Source: DSWT01 sp049975385
GTDB lineage: Bacteria > Chloroflexota > Anaerolineae > B4-G1 > SLSP01
DNA: 64,000 nucleotides
Direction of reading: 5' to 3'
NCBI GenBank assembly: GCA_049975385.1
Contig: JBNGDO010000004.1
Coordinates: 1-64,000, forward strand
Below, piece after piece: positions 25,576 through 34,119 of this stretch. Position numbers and translations under genes: made by a program. The notes under the pieces are model-generated. The model was not told where the DNA came from. It saw only the letters and a list, made by a program, of their open reading frames with translations, and did not search any database. How positions within the stretch are numbered: the stretch's first letter is position 1; the number at the start of each line of letters is the position of its first letter.

Positions 25576-26712
25576 TCAACCAACTAGCCCCTGCGCCACC
25601 CGCACGCGCAAGCCGCCATTGTTCCACACATAGGCTGTCTCCACAGGCAGGCGCGTTTGTCCGATCAAGCGGAGGCTGTTGCAGAGAAAGGTCACGTGCC
25701 ACTCAGGACACTTATCGCGCAGAACGTTGCCGAACTGCGCGTAGAGGTTGCGCAAATCCTTGTTGGCACTCACCCGCACGCCGTAGGGCGGATTGGTAAT
25801 GACCCACCCCGGCTCCGGCGGCGGCGCGATGGCCGACACGGCCTGGCAAGTGAACGCGATGTCACCGGCGACGCCCGCGCGCGCGGCATTGGCCTGCGCG
25901 GCGCGAATCGCTCCGGCGTCCCGGTCGGAGGCCAAAATTGTGGGCGCGCTGGGACGTTCCGCTGCCAATGCCGCCGACAGCGTCTCCGCCCACACGTTCG
26001 GCGTAAAATTAGGCCATTCCATAAAGGCGAAGTTCCGCGCTTTACCCGGCGCGATGTTTCGCGCCCACAGTGCCGCCTCGATGGGGATCGTCCCCGAACC
26101 GCAGAAGGGATCGAGTAGTGGTACGTGCCCGTTCCACCCGGAGGCCAGTACCATCCCCGAAGCCAACGTCTCGCGCAGCGGGGCTTTGGCCGTCGCCAGC
26201 CGGTAGCCGCGCCGGTGCAGGAGCGCGCCGGAACTGTCCACGCTCACGGTACACCGGTTGCGAAACAGGCGTACCACCACGAGCTGTGCCGGTTGATCCG
26301 CTTCCTCGTCGGCGGCAGCAGCGGACATCACGGGCGCGCCCAGGCGGCTAGCAATGGCATCGAACACGCGCTCAATCACGGCATCCGAGTGATACAGCTT
26401 GGATTTACGACAGGTTGCCCTCATAAGCACGGATTGTCCGGGATGCAGATACCGCTCCCAGGGCAGCCGGCTCGCTTTTCTGTGCAGTTCCGAGAACTCG
26501 GTTGCGTAGAATGTGCTGAGCCGCACCAGGACCCGGCTCGCCGTCCGCAGCAGCAGGTTGGCGCGGTAAATGGTCCCCAGATCGCCGGAGAACTCGACGC
26601 CGCCGGGGATCGATCGCGCCTCCCGGCCTTGCGCCAGACCTAACTCGGTCACTTCGCGCGCCGTGATGTCTTCCATACCCGGCGCGCTGACGGCAAAGAG
26701 TTGATAATCCAT
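25576..26712 (-). CDS. THUMP-domain class I RNA methyltransferase (RlmL/Trm14-like)
   Basis: The protein has 378 residues. The N-terminal ferredoxin-like/THUMP part begins MDYQLFAVSAPGMEDITAREV. The SAM-binding Rossmann domain starts at PLLDPFCGSGTIPIEAAL, and the catalytic motif ITNPPYGVRV marks an N2-guanine methyltransferase. It should modify 23S rRNA or tRNA guanosines. A TATAAT (minus strand, 26726-26721) sits only 9 bases before the ATG, so the leader would be very short. Confidence 0.88.
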   Translation of the reverse strand: MDYQLFAVSAPGMEDITAREVTELGLAQGREARSIPGGVEFSGDLGTIYRANLLLRTASRVLVRLSTFYATEFSELHRKASRLPWERYLHPGQSVLMRATCRKSKLYHSDAVIERVFDAIASRLGAPVMSAAAADEEADQPAQLVVVRLFRNRCTVSVDSSGALLHRRGYRLATAKAPLRETLASGMVLASGWNGHVPLLDPFCGSGTIPIEAALWARNIAPGKARNFAFMEWPNFTPNVWAETLSAALAAERPSAPTILASDRDAGAIRAAQANAARAGVAGDIAFTCQAVSAIAPPPEPGWVITNPPYGVRVSANKDLRNLYAQFGNVLRDKCPEWHVTFLCNSLRLIGQTRLPVETAYVWNNGGLRVRVAQGLVG

Positions 26713-26720
26713 ATACCTGT

Positions 26721-26726
26721 ATTATA
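26721..26726 (-). promoter_or_regulatory. -10 box of the RNA methyltransferase gene
   Basis: TATAAT on the minus strand lies 9 bases upstream of the start codon; a -35 match 17 bases further (TTTTCG) is weak. The transcript would be nearly leaderless. Confidence 0.4.
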
Positions 26727-26814
26727 CTCGTTCAGCATCTATACGAAAACGCTGATATGCTCACTCAACCCTTGACCCAAATCACAACAAATCGGGATTT
26801 GTATACAAAACAAG

Positions 26815-27717
26815 ATGACAGAAGACGCCATACTCCAACACCTGATCCGGTGGGGCACAGCGCACGACACCGTCCGCGCGATGATTTTGACAAGTACACG
26901 CACCAGCTCGCACGCGCGTGTGGATGCCTTCTCCGACTACGACGTGATCGTCTACGTGCCGGATATCTATCCCTGGCACGCGGATGACAGTTGGCTGGAA
27001 GACTTCGGGCGCGTCCTCGTCGTTTACCGCGATCCGATCCAGGTAGAGTACGGCTGCGAGAAATTCGCCCGCATCACGCAATATGAGAACGGCCTCAAGA
27101 TTGATTTCACCGTTGCACCGGCAGAGATATTGCCACGTATTGTCGCCACAGGCCGGCTTCCCGATGATCTGGACGTTGGATACACGGTATTGATCGACAA
27201 AGACGGCCTGACAGAACGCCTGCTTCCGCCGACCTACACGGCTCACATTCCTGCTCCGCCCACCGAAGCGCATTACCTGACGCGGATCGAGGTCTTCTTC
27301 CACGAGGCTACCTACGTCGCCAAGCATCTCTGGCGCGATGACTTGATGCCCGCGAAGTACAATCTGGATTACGCAATGAAGCACGTCGGCCTACGCCAGA
27401 TGCTCGAATGGTGGATCGAGACACAGCACGATTGGTCGGTGAAGCCCGGCGCGTATGGCAAAGGCCTGAAGCGATGGCTGCCCCCCGATCTCTGGGCCGA
27501 ATTGGAAGCAACGTATGTCGGCGCGGATTTGGAGGCCAACTGGGAAGCGATGTTCAGGACGATTGCGCTGTACCGGAAAGTCGCGGTCGAAGTCGGCGAT
27601 GCACTCGGCTACGCCTACCCCCACGAGATGGAAAGGCGTGCGATGGCGTACTTCCACAAAGTAAAGGCATTGAATCGCCAGGCAACGACTCTCGACTTCG
27701 AAAATGGTGGAATGTAG
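26815..27717 (+). CDS. Aminoglycoside 6-adenylyltransferase-like protein (ANT(6) family)
   Basis: This 300-residue protein has the nucleotidyltransferase motif FSDYDVIVYV with two aspartates and KIDFTVAP with the third, plus EVFFHEATYVAKHLWRDDLMPAKYNLDY and LRQMLEWWIE, which match the streptomycin adenylyltransferase family. Many environmental members have untested substrates, so resistance is not implied. The stop codon TAG lies in a palindrome (27714-27740). Two nucleotidyltransferase-fold genes follow on the same strand. Confidence 0.8.
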   Translation: MTEDAILQHLIRWGTAHDTVRAMILTSTRTSSHARVDAFSDYDVIVYVPDIYPWHADDSWLEDFGRVLVVYRDPIQVEYGCEKFARITQYENGLKIDFTVAPAEILPRIVATGRLPDDLDVGYTVLIDKDGLTERLLPPTYTAHIPAPPTEAHYLTRIEVFFHEATYVAKHLWRDDLMPAKYNLDYAMKHVGLRQMLEWWIETQHDWSVKPGAYGKGLKRWLPPDLWAELEATYVGADLEANWEAMFRTIALYRKVAVEVGDALGYAYPHEMERRAMAYFHKVKALNRQATTLDFENGGM

Positions 27718-27740
27718 CGCGGGCGAGACGCCCACGCTAC
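27714..27740. repeat. Palindrome starting on a stop codon (GTAGCGCGGGCG)
   Basis: GTAGCGCGGGCG and CGCCCACGCTAC form a 12-bp stem with one mismatch and a 3-base loop. The TAG of the preceding gene is bases 2-4 of the element, so the repeat supplies the stop codon. Confidence 0.75.
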
Positions 27741-27761
27741 GTACAGACTGAGGAGTCTCTG

Positions 27762-28205
27762 ATGAATATCGAACTATCCAAACTAAACTTCACCTTTCAC
27801 ACAAAACCGCTGCTCATCGGTGGCAAGGCGATGGAGCATTATGGCCTGCGTCAGGCCGGGCACGATATCGACTTCGTCATCACCGCCGAAGATTACGAGC
27901 AGCTCGCGCAGCAATACCCGGATCACCTACGGGACCTGTGGGGCGACATGGGCGTCTGTGTGTACGAGTTCGAGATCTGGAAGAGCATCTGTCTCTTCGA
28001 TTACGCCTTTCTGTCCGAAGGCGCGGTGGATGCCGGCGATTACCTGATTATCTCGCTGGAAAAACTGTTGTTCCTGAAGGCGCTCGGGATGGAAGTGGAA
28101 AAGTACCACAAAGATCTCGAAATGATCGTAAAAAAGGTCCGTGATGACAAGTGGGCGCAGCTCCCCAAAGAACGACAAGCGTATTATCTCGCACAGAACC
28201 AGTGA
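27762..28205 (+). CDS. Small nucleotidyltransferase-fold protein
   Basis: The protein has 147 residues and starts after GAGGAG-like text. LLIGGKAMEHYGLRQAGHDIDFVI holds the glycine-rich turn and the DxD pair of the minimal nucleotidyltransferase fold, as in MNT/HEPN-type or HI0074-like proteins. Position between an ANT(6)-like gene and a NadM-like gene suggests an operon of nucleotide-transferring enzymes. The acceptor is unknown. Confidence 0.6.
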   Translation: MNIELSKLNFTFHTKPLLIGGKAMEHYGLRQAGHDIDFVITAEDYEQLAQQYPDHLRDLWGDMGVCVYEFEIWKSICLFDYAFLSEGAVDAGDYLIISLEKLLFLKALGMEVEKYHKDLEMIVKKVRDDKWAQLPKERQAYYLAQNQ

Positions 28206-28216
28206 CGCTTTATCCG

Positions 28217-28768
28217 ATGGACACAAAATCCTTTAATCGCATCGGCATGGTCGCCCGGTGGAAGCCCGTCCACCTGGGACACCTGCCCGTGCTTCACGCG
28301 TTGTGTGAACAGGCCGAACACGCGCTTATCGGCATCGGCAGCGCGAACCGCTACAACGCCCGCAATCCCTTCACCCTGGACGAGACCACCGATATGCTCA
28401 ATCTCGTCCTCGCCGACTACGACAACTACACCCCCATCTCCGTGCCGGATTTAGACGACGGCCCGCGCTGGCGGCTGATGATCCTCGACCTGTTCGGGCC
28501 GCTAGATGCCTTCGTCACCGCCAACCCGTATGTGGCGCACCTGCTCATGGAAGATTATCCCCTCATCAAGCCGGTTGCGCTGGTCGCAGAAGCGCATAGA
28601 ATTGCAGTGAATGGCACGATGGTGCGCCAGGAGATGGCGCGCGGTGGCGATTGGCAAACTTTGGTGCCGCCGGAAATCGCGCACTACATCCTTGAGAACC
28701 AACTCGACGAGCGCTTCCGCCGCGAGTTTGGATTAGAGACATTGGCGTTGGACGCTATAGTCAGTTAA
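28217..28768 (+). CDS. Nicotinamide-nucleotide adenylyltransferase-like cytidylyltransferase fold protein
   Basis: This 183-residue protein has the HxGH nucleotidyltransferase signature in ARWKPVHLGHLPVLHAL and the C-terminal NGTMVRQEMARG, the ISSTxVR-like motif of the NadM/PanC superfamily. It may transfer an adenylyl group to NMN or to a related phosphate compound. It starts 11 bases after the preceding gene, which supports co-transcription. Confidence 0.7.
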   Translation: MDTKSFNRIGMVARWKPVHLGHLPVLHALCEQAEHALIGIGSANRYNARNPFTLDETTDMLNLVLADYDNYTPISVPDLDDGPRWRLMILDLFGPLDAFVTANPYVAHLLMEDYPLIKPVALVAEAHRIAVNGTMVRQEMARGGDWQTLVPPEIAHYILENQLDERFRREFGLETLALDAIVS

Positions 28769-28845
28769 AGGTTTCAAGTTGAAGGTTAAAAGTTAAGAGC
28801 GACTTTCACCTTCGACTTTCAACTTTGAACTTTCAACTATCAACC
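28759..28845. repeat. Foldback repeat, family B (GACTTTCAACTTTGAAC)
   Basis: The left arm runs through GTTTCAAGTTGAAGGTTAAA and the right arm through TTCGACTTTCAACTTTGAAC. They are imperfect reverse complements, each built from about 10-base units. The element ends about 9 bases before the GGAGG of the VWA gene. Confidence 0.75.
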
Positions 28846-28861
28846 AATCTACGGAGGCTCT

Positions 28862-29824
28862 ATGTACACGTGGGATGATGACACCAGTTCGTGGTATGGC
28901 GATGCCAAATACAGTTACAGTTCACGAGGCGCGGCGAAGCGCAAGGCAGCCGCCGAACGTGCTGAGGCCAGCGGGCCACGCACCTACAAGCAGAAGGCGC
29001 AGCCTAACGAGAAGATCATCGATCCGAAGAAACACATCAGCACCGAATCGACCAATCCTCTCATTATCGCCATCGACGTGACCGGCTCCATGGCGAACTG
29101 GCCGTTCGAGATCTTCGACCGTCTGCCGTTGCTCTACAACACGCTCTCCCAGTACCGGGAAGACCTGGAGGTGTGTTTCGTCGCCATCGGCGATGCCGGC
29201 TGTGACGAATGGCCGCTGCAAGTCACGACGTTCGCCAGCGGCTACGACCTGGAGCAACTACTCGGTTCGCTTTACGGCGAGGGCGGCGGCGGGGACGCAC
29301 CCGAAAGCTACGGTCTCTTCGCGCACTGGGTCAATACCCACGTCAGCATCCCCAAAGCGGGAGACAAGCCTTTCCTCATCGTGTTTGGCGACGCGCCGAT
29401 GCATCCCACCGTCCCGCGCGGGCAGATCGACCACTACCTCGGTGACGATGGCAAGGGAGATGTGGACGCCATCAAGGCCTGGCAGCAAGTCTGCGAAACG
29501 TGGAACACGTGGTTCCTGCGGCGGCCCACCGGCAAGCCCGGCGACGCCGTGGACAAGCAGTGGGGCCAGGCCGTCACCGAGCAGAAGATCTTCCACATCC
29601 AGGACGAGCAGCGCGCTGTGGACTACGCGATGGGCCTCATCGCCCGTTCTTGGGGTCACTTCGGCGACTTCCAGGATAACATGCGCGCGCGCCAGAGTGA
29701 GGACACAGTGCAGGCCGTGAGCACGCCTATCGAGATGAAGTGTCCCAACTGCGGCGCGCCGATCCCAGTCGACGCGGCGGGGATGTTCAAATGCAGGTAT
29801 TGCAGTACGACGTTGAAGCTGTGA
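28862..29824 (+). CDS. VWA-like domain protein with C-terminal zinc ribbon
   Basis: The protein has 320 residues. LIIAIDVTGSMANWPFEIF contains the MIDAS metal site (DxTGS) of a von Willebrand A fold, followed by FVAIGDAG and FLIVFGDAPMHP strands. The N-terminus is charged and alanine-rich (AAKRKAAAERAEASG). The C-terminus carries a zinc ribbon (MKCPNCGAPIPV...FKCRYCSTTL). It lacks a signal peptide and TM segment, so it is cytoplasmic. The function is unknown. Confidence 0.75.
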   Translation: MYTWDDDTSSWYGDAKYSYSSRGAAKRKAAAERAEASGPRTYKQKAQPNEKIIDPKKHISTESTNPLIIAIDVTGSMANWPFEIFDRLPLLYNTLSQYREDLEVCFVAIGDAGCDEWPLQVTTFASGYDLEQLLGSLYGEGGGGDAPESYGLFAHWVNTHVSIPKAGDKPFLIVFGDAPMHPTVPRGQIDHYLGDDGKGDVDAIKAWQQVCETWNTWFLRRPTGKPGDAVDKQWGQAVTEQKIFHIQDEQRAVDYAMGLIARSWGHFGDFQDNMRARQSEDTVQAVSTPIEMKCPNCGAPIPVDAAGMFKCRYCSTTLKL

Positions 29825-29829
29825 GCGGG

Positions 29830-29943
29830 GGATTGGTAATCAGGGATCAGTAACCAGGGATTGGGAAGAGAACTGATGCCCGATTACCAGTTACCTGTTA
29901 TCGATTGCTGACCGCTGAAAGCTGATTGCTGAGGGCTTAAAGC
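29830..29943. repeat. Compound repeat, families F (GGTAATCAGGGATCAGTAAC) and G (GCTGACCGCTGAAAGCTG)
   Basis: TTGGTAATCAGGGATCAGTA is mirrored by GATTACCAGTTACCTGTTA, forming a foldback, and is followed by tandem GATTGCTGACCGCTGAAAGC units. The element runs to within 3 bases of the start codon at 29946. Family F recurs at 42750-42795 and family G at 49255-49325. Confidence 0.7.
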
Positions 29944-29945
29944 TA

Positions 29946-30848
29946 ATGAAAGTTGAAGCTATCGTCACCGCACCGCCGTATGCGCCGTTTCTCGAGGAAG
30001 TGGCGCGGCACCCGGTGGTGTGCGGGCTGCGGCTCAACACGGTGATGCCGCTCAAGGAAGGGCCGCGCGAGGCGCTGGAACGGCTGAGCGCACTCGGCCA
30101 ACCCTTGTGGGTCGACCTCAAGGGACGGCAACTGCGCGTCGTCGGCGCGGCGATTCCACCGTACACGGAAGTCCATCTCAGCCACCCCATCCGCGTCAAG
30201 ACGCCGGTGGACGCATTCTTCTCCGACGGGACAGAGTGCGTGCGCGTCGCTGCCGTGGATGGCAACCGCCTGATCCTCGAGGACGGTCCGCGCCGCCTCA
30301 TCGGGCCGGGCGAAGGCGTCAACATCGTGCACCCCACCAAGCACGTCGAAGGCACGCTCACGGAGACGGACCGCGAATATCTGGCGGCGATGCGCGACCT
30401 GGGCCTCACCCGCGTGATGCTCTCCTACGTCGAGTCGCCCACTGACGCAGACGAGGTACATGATCTACTGCCCGATGCAGAAATTGTCCTGAAAATCGAG
30501 TCGGAGCGTGGACTAAACTTCGCCCGGCGCTACAAAGCCACCTATGGTCACTTGATGGCCGCGCGCGGCGATCTCTACATCGAAGTGCTGCGCCCGCACC
30601 GCGTCGTGAGCGCCCTGCGCGACATCGTCACCGCCGACCCGGACGCCATCGTCGCCAGCCGCATCTTCGATTCCCTCGCCTACCAGCCCATCCCCGACAG
30701 CGCCGACATCGGCGACGTGGGCTTCTTGATTGGGTTAGGCTACCGCACCTTTATGTTTGGGGACAAGGTCTGCTTCCGGCGGGATAGCATCATCGAGGCG
30801 CTGAATCTGTTGGAGGCAGTGGCGGGGGAGTTCGCCGACCACGAATGA
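29946..30848 (+). CDS. Pyruvate-kinase-like barrel protein of unknown function
   Basis: This 300-residue protein resembles the pyruvate kinase barrel: LWVDLKGRQLRV, VEGTLTETDREYLAAM, VLKIESERGLNFARRY and LMAARGDLYIE match the strands and the MVARGDLG region. It lacks the regulatory C-terminal domain and is too short to be a normal kinase. The last four residues (ADHE) and the TGA stop come from an inserted repeat (30834-30931). A downstream copy of the gene end terminates directly after AGEF, so the native end was probably AGEF. Confidence 0.6.
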   Translation: MKVEAIVTAPPYAPFLEEVARHPVVCGLRLNTVMPLKEGPREALERLSALGQPLWVDLKGRQLRVVGAAIPPYTEVHLSHPIRVKTPVDAFFSDGTECVRVAAVDGNRLILEDGPRRLIGPGEGVNIVHPTKHVEGTLTETDREYLAAMRDLGLTRVMLSYVESPTDADEVHDLLPDAEIVLKIESERGLNFARRYKATYGHLMAARGDLYIEVLRPHRVVSALRDIVTADPDAIVASRIFDSLAYQPIPDSADIGDVGFLIGLGYRTFMFGDKVCFRRDSIIEALNLLEAVAGEFADHE

Positions 30849-30931
30849 GGCAGCGAATAAACGAATTCAGGCCTCAGCCAGACCAGAGACTCGCGTCAGC
30901 CAGACGCCGATTCGTTGTATTCGTGGTCGGC
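30834..30931. mobile_element. MITE-like element, family H copy 1 (98 bp)
   Basis: Perfect 13-bp terminal inverted repeats, GCCGACCACGAAT and ATTCGTGGTCGGC, bound the element. Inside lies CGAATAAACGAAT near the left end and an imperfect reverse complement near the right. It interrupts the end of the pyruvate-kinase-like gene, and a duplicate of that gene's 3' end follows immediately. No open reading frame is inside. Copies 2 and 3 are at 51730-51923 and 57790-57898. Confidence 0.8.
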
Positions 30932-31039
30932 ATGAATCTCGACTACCGCACGTTTATGTTCGGGGACAAGGTGTGCTTCCGGCGAGATAGCATCATTGAG
31001 GCGCTGAATTTGCTAGAGGCGGTTGCGGGGGAGTTCTGA
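30932..31039 (+). pseudogene. Duplicated 3' end of the pyruvate-kinase-like gene
   Basis: Bases 30944-31036 repeat 30741-30833 over 93 bp with about 10 differences, all at synonymous positions. The encoded peptide (YRTFMFGDK...LLEAVAGEF) is identical and ends with TGA right after AGEF. Only this 3' piece is present, preceded by element H, so it is a fragment, not a gene. Confidence 0.8.
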
Positions 31040-31043
31040 CTCT

Positions 31044-31514
31044 ATGGAAACACTTGATGAGCGTGAGGATAAAGCTAACATCGACCCCCTCACCGCCGAC
31101 CGCGTGCGCGAACTCTGGTCGCAGACCTACAACCGCGAAGGCAAGCCCGACTGGTCGCACATCTTCCCCTACTACCACGAGGACATCGTCTTCGAGGACA
31201 GCATCCAGCGCATCGAAGGCATCGACGCGTTCAAGGCGCTGTGCGACCGCCTCACCCAGCGCTGCGAGCAAATCGATATGGACATCCGCGCGGTGGTGAT
31301 GGAAGGCCGCGACATCTTCCTGCAATGGAAGATGCAGATGAAGTTCAGAAGGTGGCCCAGTTCCCCCGTCTACGGCTGCACCAAACTCACCCTCGGAGAC
31401 GACGGCAGAATCATCGAACAACGCGATTATTACGACCTCTGGGGCGACATCATCAATGGCATCCCCGGATTCCGGCGGCTCTACCGGTGGTTTATGCACA
31501 AATACTTCGGATAA
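31044..31514 (+). CDS. SnoaL/NTF2-like fold protein
   Basis: The start at 31044 was chosen as the first methionine after the preceding stop; the ribosome site is weak. The 156-residue protein shows the SnoaL-like pattern: VRELWSQTYN, YYHEDIVFEDSIQRIEGIDAFKAL, RDIFLQWKMQMKF and a C-terminal GRIIEQRDYYDLWG. Such cone-shaped folds serve as small-molecule enzymes or binding proteins. Substrate unknown. Confidence 0.7.
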   Translation: METLDEREDKANIDPLTADRVRELWSQTYNREGKPDWSHIFPYYHEDIVFEDSIQRIEGIDAFKALCDRLTQRCEQIDMDIRAVVMEGRDIFLQWKMQMKFRRWPSSPVYGCTKLTLGDDGRIIEQRDYYDLWGDIINGIPGFRRLYRWFMHKYFG

Positions 31515-31539
31515 GAATGAACAGCCCGACCGGGTTTTT

Positions 31540-31608
31540 CACCGCAGAGTTCGCCGAGAACGCGGAGAATTACCTGAATCCTCTGCGGACTCTGCGCTCT
31601 CTGCGGTG
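31540..31608. repeat. Foldback repeat with CACCGCAGAG ends
   Basis: CACCGCAGAG and CTCTGCGGTG are exact reverse complements at the two ends; internal units (GCCGAGAACGCGGAG and CTCTGCGGACTCTGCGC) also pair. It is a variant of the CCACAGAGACACAGAG repeat found inside the Lhr gene. Confidence 0.75.
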
Positions 31609-31624
31609 CAATATGTGTCTGACT

Positions 31625-31700
31625 GCCGCGAATCTTCACAAATCTTCACGAATATGGTATATTTACCCGTGGAAATTTGTGTGGGTTCGTGGTTTATTTT
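31625..31700. repeat. Foldback repeat, family A
   Basis: GCGAATCTTCACAAATCTTC is mirrored by AAATTTGTGTGGGTTCGTGG. The element directly precedes the GAGGAG ribosome site of the SDR gene, as other family A copies do for their genes. Confidence 0.7.
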
Positions 31701-31715
31701 TGAGGAGCGGCAAGG

Positions 31716-32578
31716 ATGAAACTACCGGAGGAATTGCAATTCATCGCCAACGCGCGGATGCCGCAGAAGACGACGGACGCGCGTATGGACGGTCGCGTCT
31801 GCGTCGTGACCGGTGCAACGTCGGGCGTGGGGCTTGCGGCGGTGCGGCGGCTGGCGCGCGGCGGGGCGCACCTCGTGATCGTATGCCGCAACGGCGAGAA
31901 AGCGGCAACGGTGCAAGCGGAACTGGCGCGCGAGTACGGCGGCCAAACAGACGTAGTGCTGGCGGACTTCGCGCGGCTCGCGGATGTGCGCGCTGCCGCC
32001 GCGACGCTCCTGGAACAGTATCCACGCATCGACCTCCTCATCAACAACGCCGGCGTGCATATGACGCACCGCGCGTTGACCGTCGATGGGCACGAGACGG
32101 CTTTTGCCGTCAACCACCTGGCCTCGTTTCTTCTCACCCGGCTGCTGCTCGACCGGCTCAAGGCCAGCGCCCCGGCCCGGATCATCCAGGTGAACTCCCA
32201 GGGACATCGGTTCGGCGGGCTGGACCTGGATGATCTCACCTGGGCACGACGCTATTACATAGGAGTGCGCGGCTACGGCGCGGCCAAGACGGCGCAGTTG
32301 CTCACGGTTTGGGAACTGGCGGATCGTCTGGCGGGGAGCGGCGTCACGATCAACGCGATGCATCCCGGTGCGGTGAAGAGCAACATCGGGATGAACAACG
32401 GCCTGCTCTACCGGTTGTACAACCGCATCGTCATCTATCCATTCCTCAAAGACCCCGCGATTGCCGGCGACGCCATCTATTACCTGGCAGCCGCACCCGA
32501 GATGGCAAACGTGAGCGGAAAGTTTTTCAACCTGACGATTGAGGAACGCCCGGCGGCGCACGCTTTGGACCGCGACCT
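31716..32578 (+). CDS. Short-chain dehydrogenase/reductase, 3' end in assembly gap
   Basis: About 287 residues are readable. The NAD(P)-binding TGATSGVG, the NNAG motif (LLINNAGVHMTHRAL), a serine in QVNSQGHR and the catalytic YGAAK are all present, close to retinol-dehydrogenase-like SDRs. The C-terminal NVSGKFFNLTIEERPAAHAL suggests only a few residues are missing before the run of N. The continuous frame into the next gene across the gap is an artefact of the 100-N spacer. Confidence 0.85.
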
Positions 32579-32678
32579 NNNNNNNNNNNNNNNNNNNNNN
32601 NNNNNNNNNNNNNNNNNNNNNNNNNNNNNNNNNNNNNNNNNNNNNNNNNNNNNNNNNNNNNNNNNNNNNNNNNNNNNN
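32579..32678. other. Scaffold gap (100 N)
   Basis: Exactly 100 N form a conventional spacer of unknown true length. The end of the SDR gene and the start of the following oxidoreductase gene, with its FAD-binding N-terminus, are lost here. Confidence 0.99.
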
Positions 32679-34103
32679 GGCATCCGGGCCATCGAGAACT
32701 CCGGCATCGTTTTTCCGATGCTCAGACAGCTCGGGCTGGACATCGATTTCATCAAAAGTCCGGTTTCGGTCGGCATTGAGGATCGCGTAATCCGGCTCGA
32801 CGCCGTCGAGAGCATCAGGGCATACCAGGCGCTACTCACCGATATGTTCCCGGAGAGCCGCGACGAGATCGCCACGATCATCGAGCGCATCCGCACGATT
32901 ATGGGCTACCTGGACGTCCTCTACGGGATCGACAACCCCCTGTTCCTGGATATGAAGAAGGATCGCGACTACCTGCTCAAGGTCATCCTCCCCTGGATGC
33001 CGAAATACGCTCTGACCGTCGGCAAAATCTCTGCGCTGAGCGAGCCGGTCGTCGATTATCTGCGCCGCTACACGCAGAACCAGAGTTTGCTGGATATGAT
33101 CGCGCAGCACTTCTTCCAGGACACGCCCGCGTTCTTCGCGCTCAGCTACTTCAAGCTCTACCTGGACTACAACTATCCACGCGGCGGCACCGGGACATTG
33201 CCCGAGAAACTGGTGCAGTTCATCGAAGATCACGGCGGCGCGATCAGCACCGATACCGAAATCATCGCCATTGACCCTGAAAAGCGGCGCGTGACCGACG
33301 CGCAGGGCCAGACACACGGCTACCGGGAGCTTATCTGGGCCGCCGATCTGAAAACACTCTACCGGATGATGGACCCGGAAGCCATCGGAGATAACGCCAT
33401 CAAGCGCGCTGCAGTGGAACGCCAAACCGCCATGGCCGGCAAAACAGGGGGAGACTCAGTTTTCACACTCTATCTGGCCTTGGATCTGGATAAAAGCTAT
33501 TTTTCCGATCGCGCCAGCCCGCATTTCTTTTACACGCCGCACCGGGATGGCCAGTCCAAAGCCGGACCGTGGCCCGTGGGTGAATCCCGAGAGACCATCG
33601 AGGCGTGGCTGGAGAAGTTCTTCATCCTGACAACCTACGAAATCTCGTGTCCAGCGATGCGCGATCCAACGCTGGCCCCGCCCGGGAAAACAGGCCTCAT
33701 CGTCAGCGTGCTCTTCGACTACAACCTTACAAAGCACATCGAAGCAGCAGGGTGGTACGACGCGTTCAAAACCTACAGCGAGGATTGCATTCTCAACACA
33801 TTGGATGCATCGGTCTTTCCCGGCATCAAGGATGCGGTCCTTGACCGGTTCTCAGCCACGCCGCTGTCCATCGCCAGGATCACCGGTAACGCGGATGGCG
33901 CCATCACCGGATGGGCGTTCACCAATGCAAACATCCCGGTGGAGCACCGATTGCCAAAGATCGCCAAGGCCATACGCACGCCCATCCCCGGCATCTTCAA
34001 GGCTGGGCAATGGGCGTTCAGCCCGTCCGGGCTACCGACGTCCATCCTCACGGGTAAACTCGCGGCAGATGCGGCGATCAAGGCGCTGAAAAAAGCCTCG
34101 TAG
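32679..34103 (+). CDS. CrtI-type NAD(P)/FAD-dependent oxidoreductase, 5' end in assembly gap
   Basis: About 474 residues remain. The N-terminal Rossmann GxGxxG region is missing in the gap. The rest shows the phytoene desaturase / retinol saturase pattern: GIRAIENSGIVFPML, PRGGTGTLPEKLVQFIEDHG, ISTDTEIIAID, ELIWAADLKTLYRMM and the C-terminal FAD contact PGIFKAGQWAFSPSGLPTSI. It may oxidise or reduce an isoprenoid or fatty substrate. The adjacent SDR could act in the same pathway, which is inference. Confidence 0.8.
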   Translation, partial: GIRAIENSGIVFPMLRQLGLDIDFIKSPVSVGIEDRVIRLDAVESIRAYQALLTDMFPESRDEIATIIERIRTIMGYLDVLYGIDNPLFLDMKKDRDYLLKVILPWMPKYALTVGKISALSEPVVDYLRRYTQNQSLLDMIAQHFFQDTPAFFALSYFKLYLDYNYPRGGTGTLPEKLVQFIEDHGGAISTDTEIIAIDPEKRRVTDAQGQTHGYRELIWAADLKTLYRMMDPEAIGDNAIKRAAVERQTAMAGKTGGDSVFTLYLALDLDKSYFSDRASPHFFYTPHRDGQSKAGPWPVGESRETIEAWLEKFFILTTYEISCPAMRDPTLAPPGKTGLIVSVLFDYNLTKHIEAAGWYDAFKTYSEDCILNTLDASVFPGIKDAVLDRFSATPLSIARITGNADGAITGWAFTNANIPVEHRLPKIAKAIRTPIPGIFKAGQWAFSPSGLPTSILTGKLAADAAIKALKKAS

Positions 34104-34119
34104 AGCGCTGAGGATTTTT

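Noticed and set aside
31241..32233. Plus-strand ORF of 330 codons overlapping the SnoaL-like and SDR genes
   Set aside because: It is arginine/proline-rich shadow text over two genes with clear motifs.
31716..34103. A single 795-residue fusion protein
   Set aside because: The frame crosses a run of 100 N; the two sides are complete-looking ends of different families.
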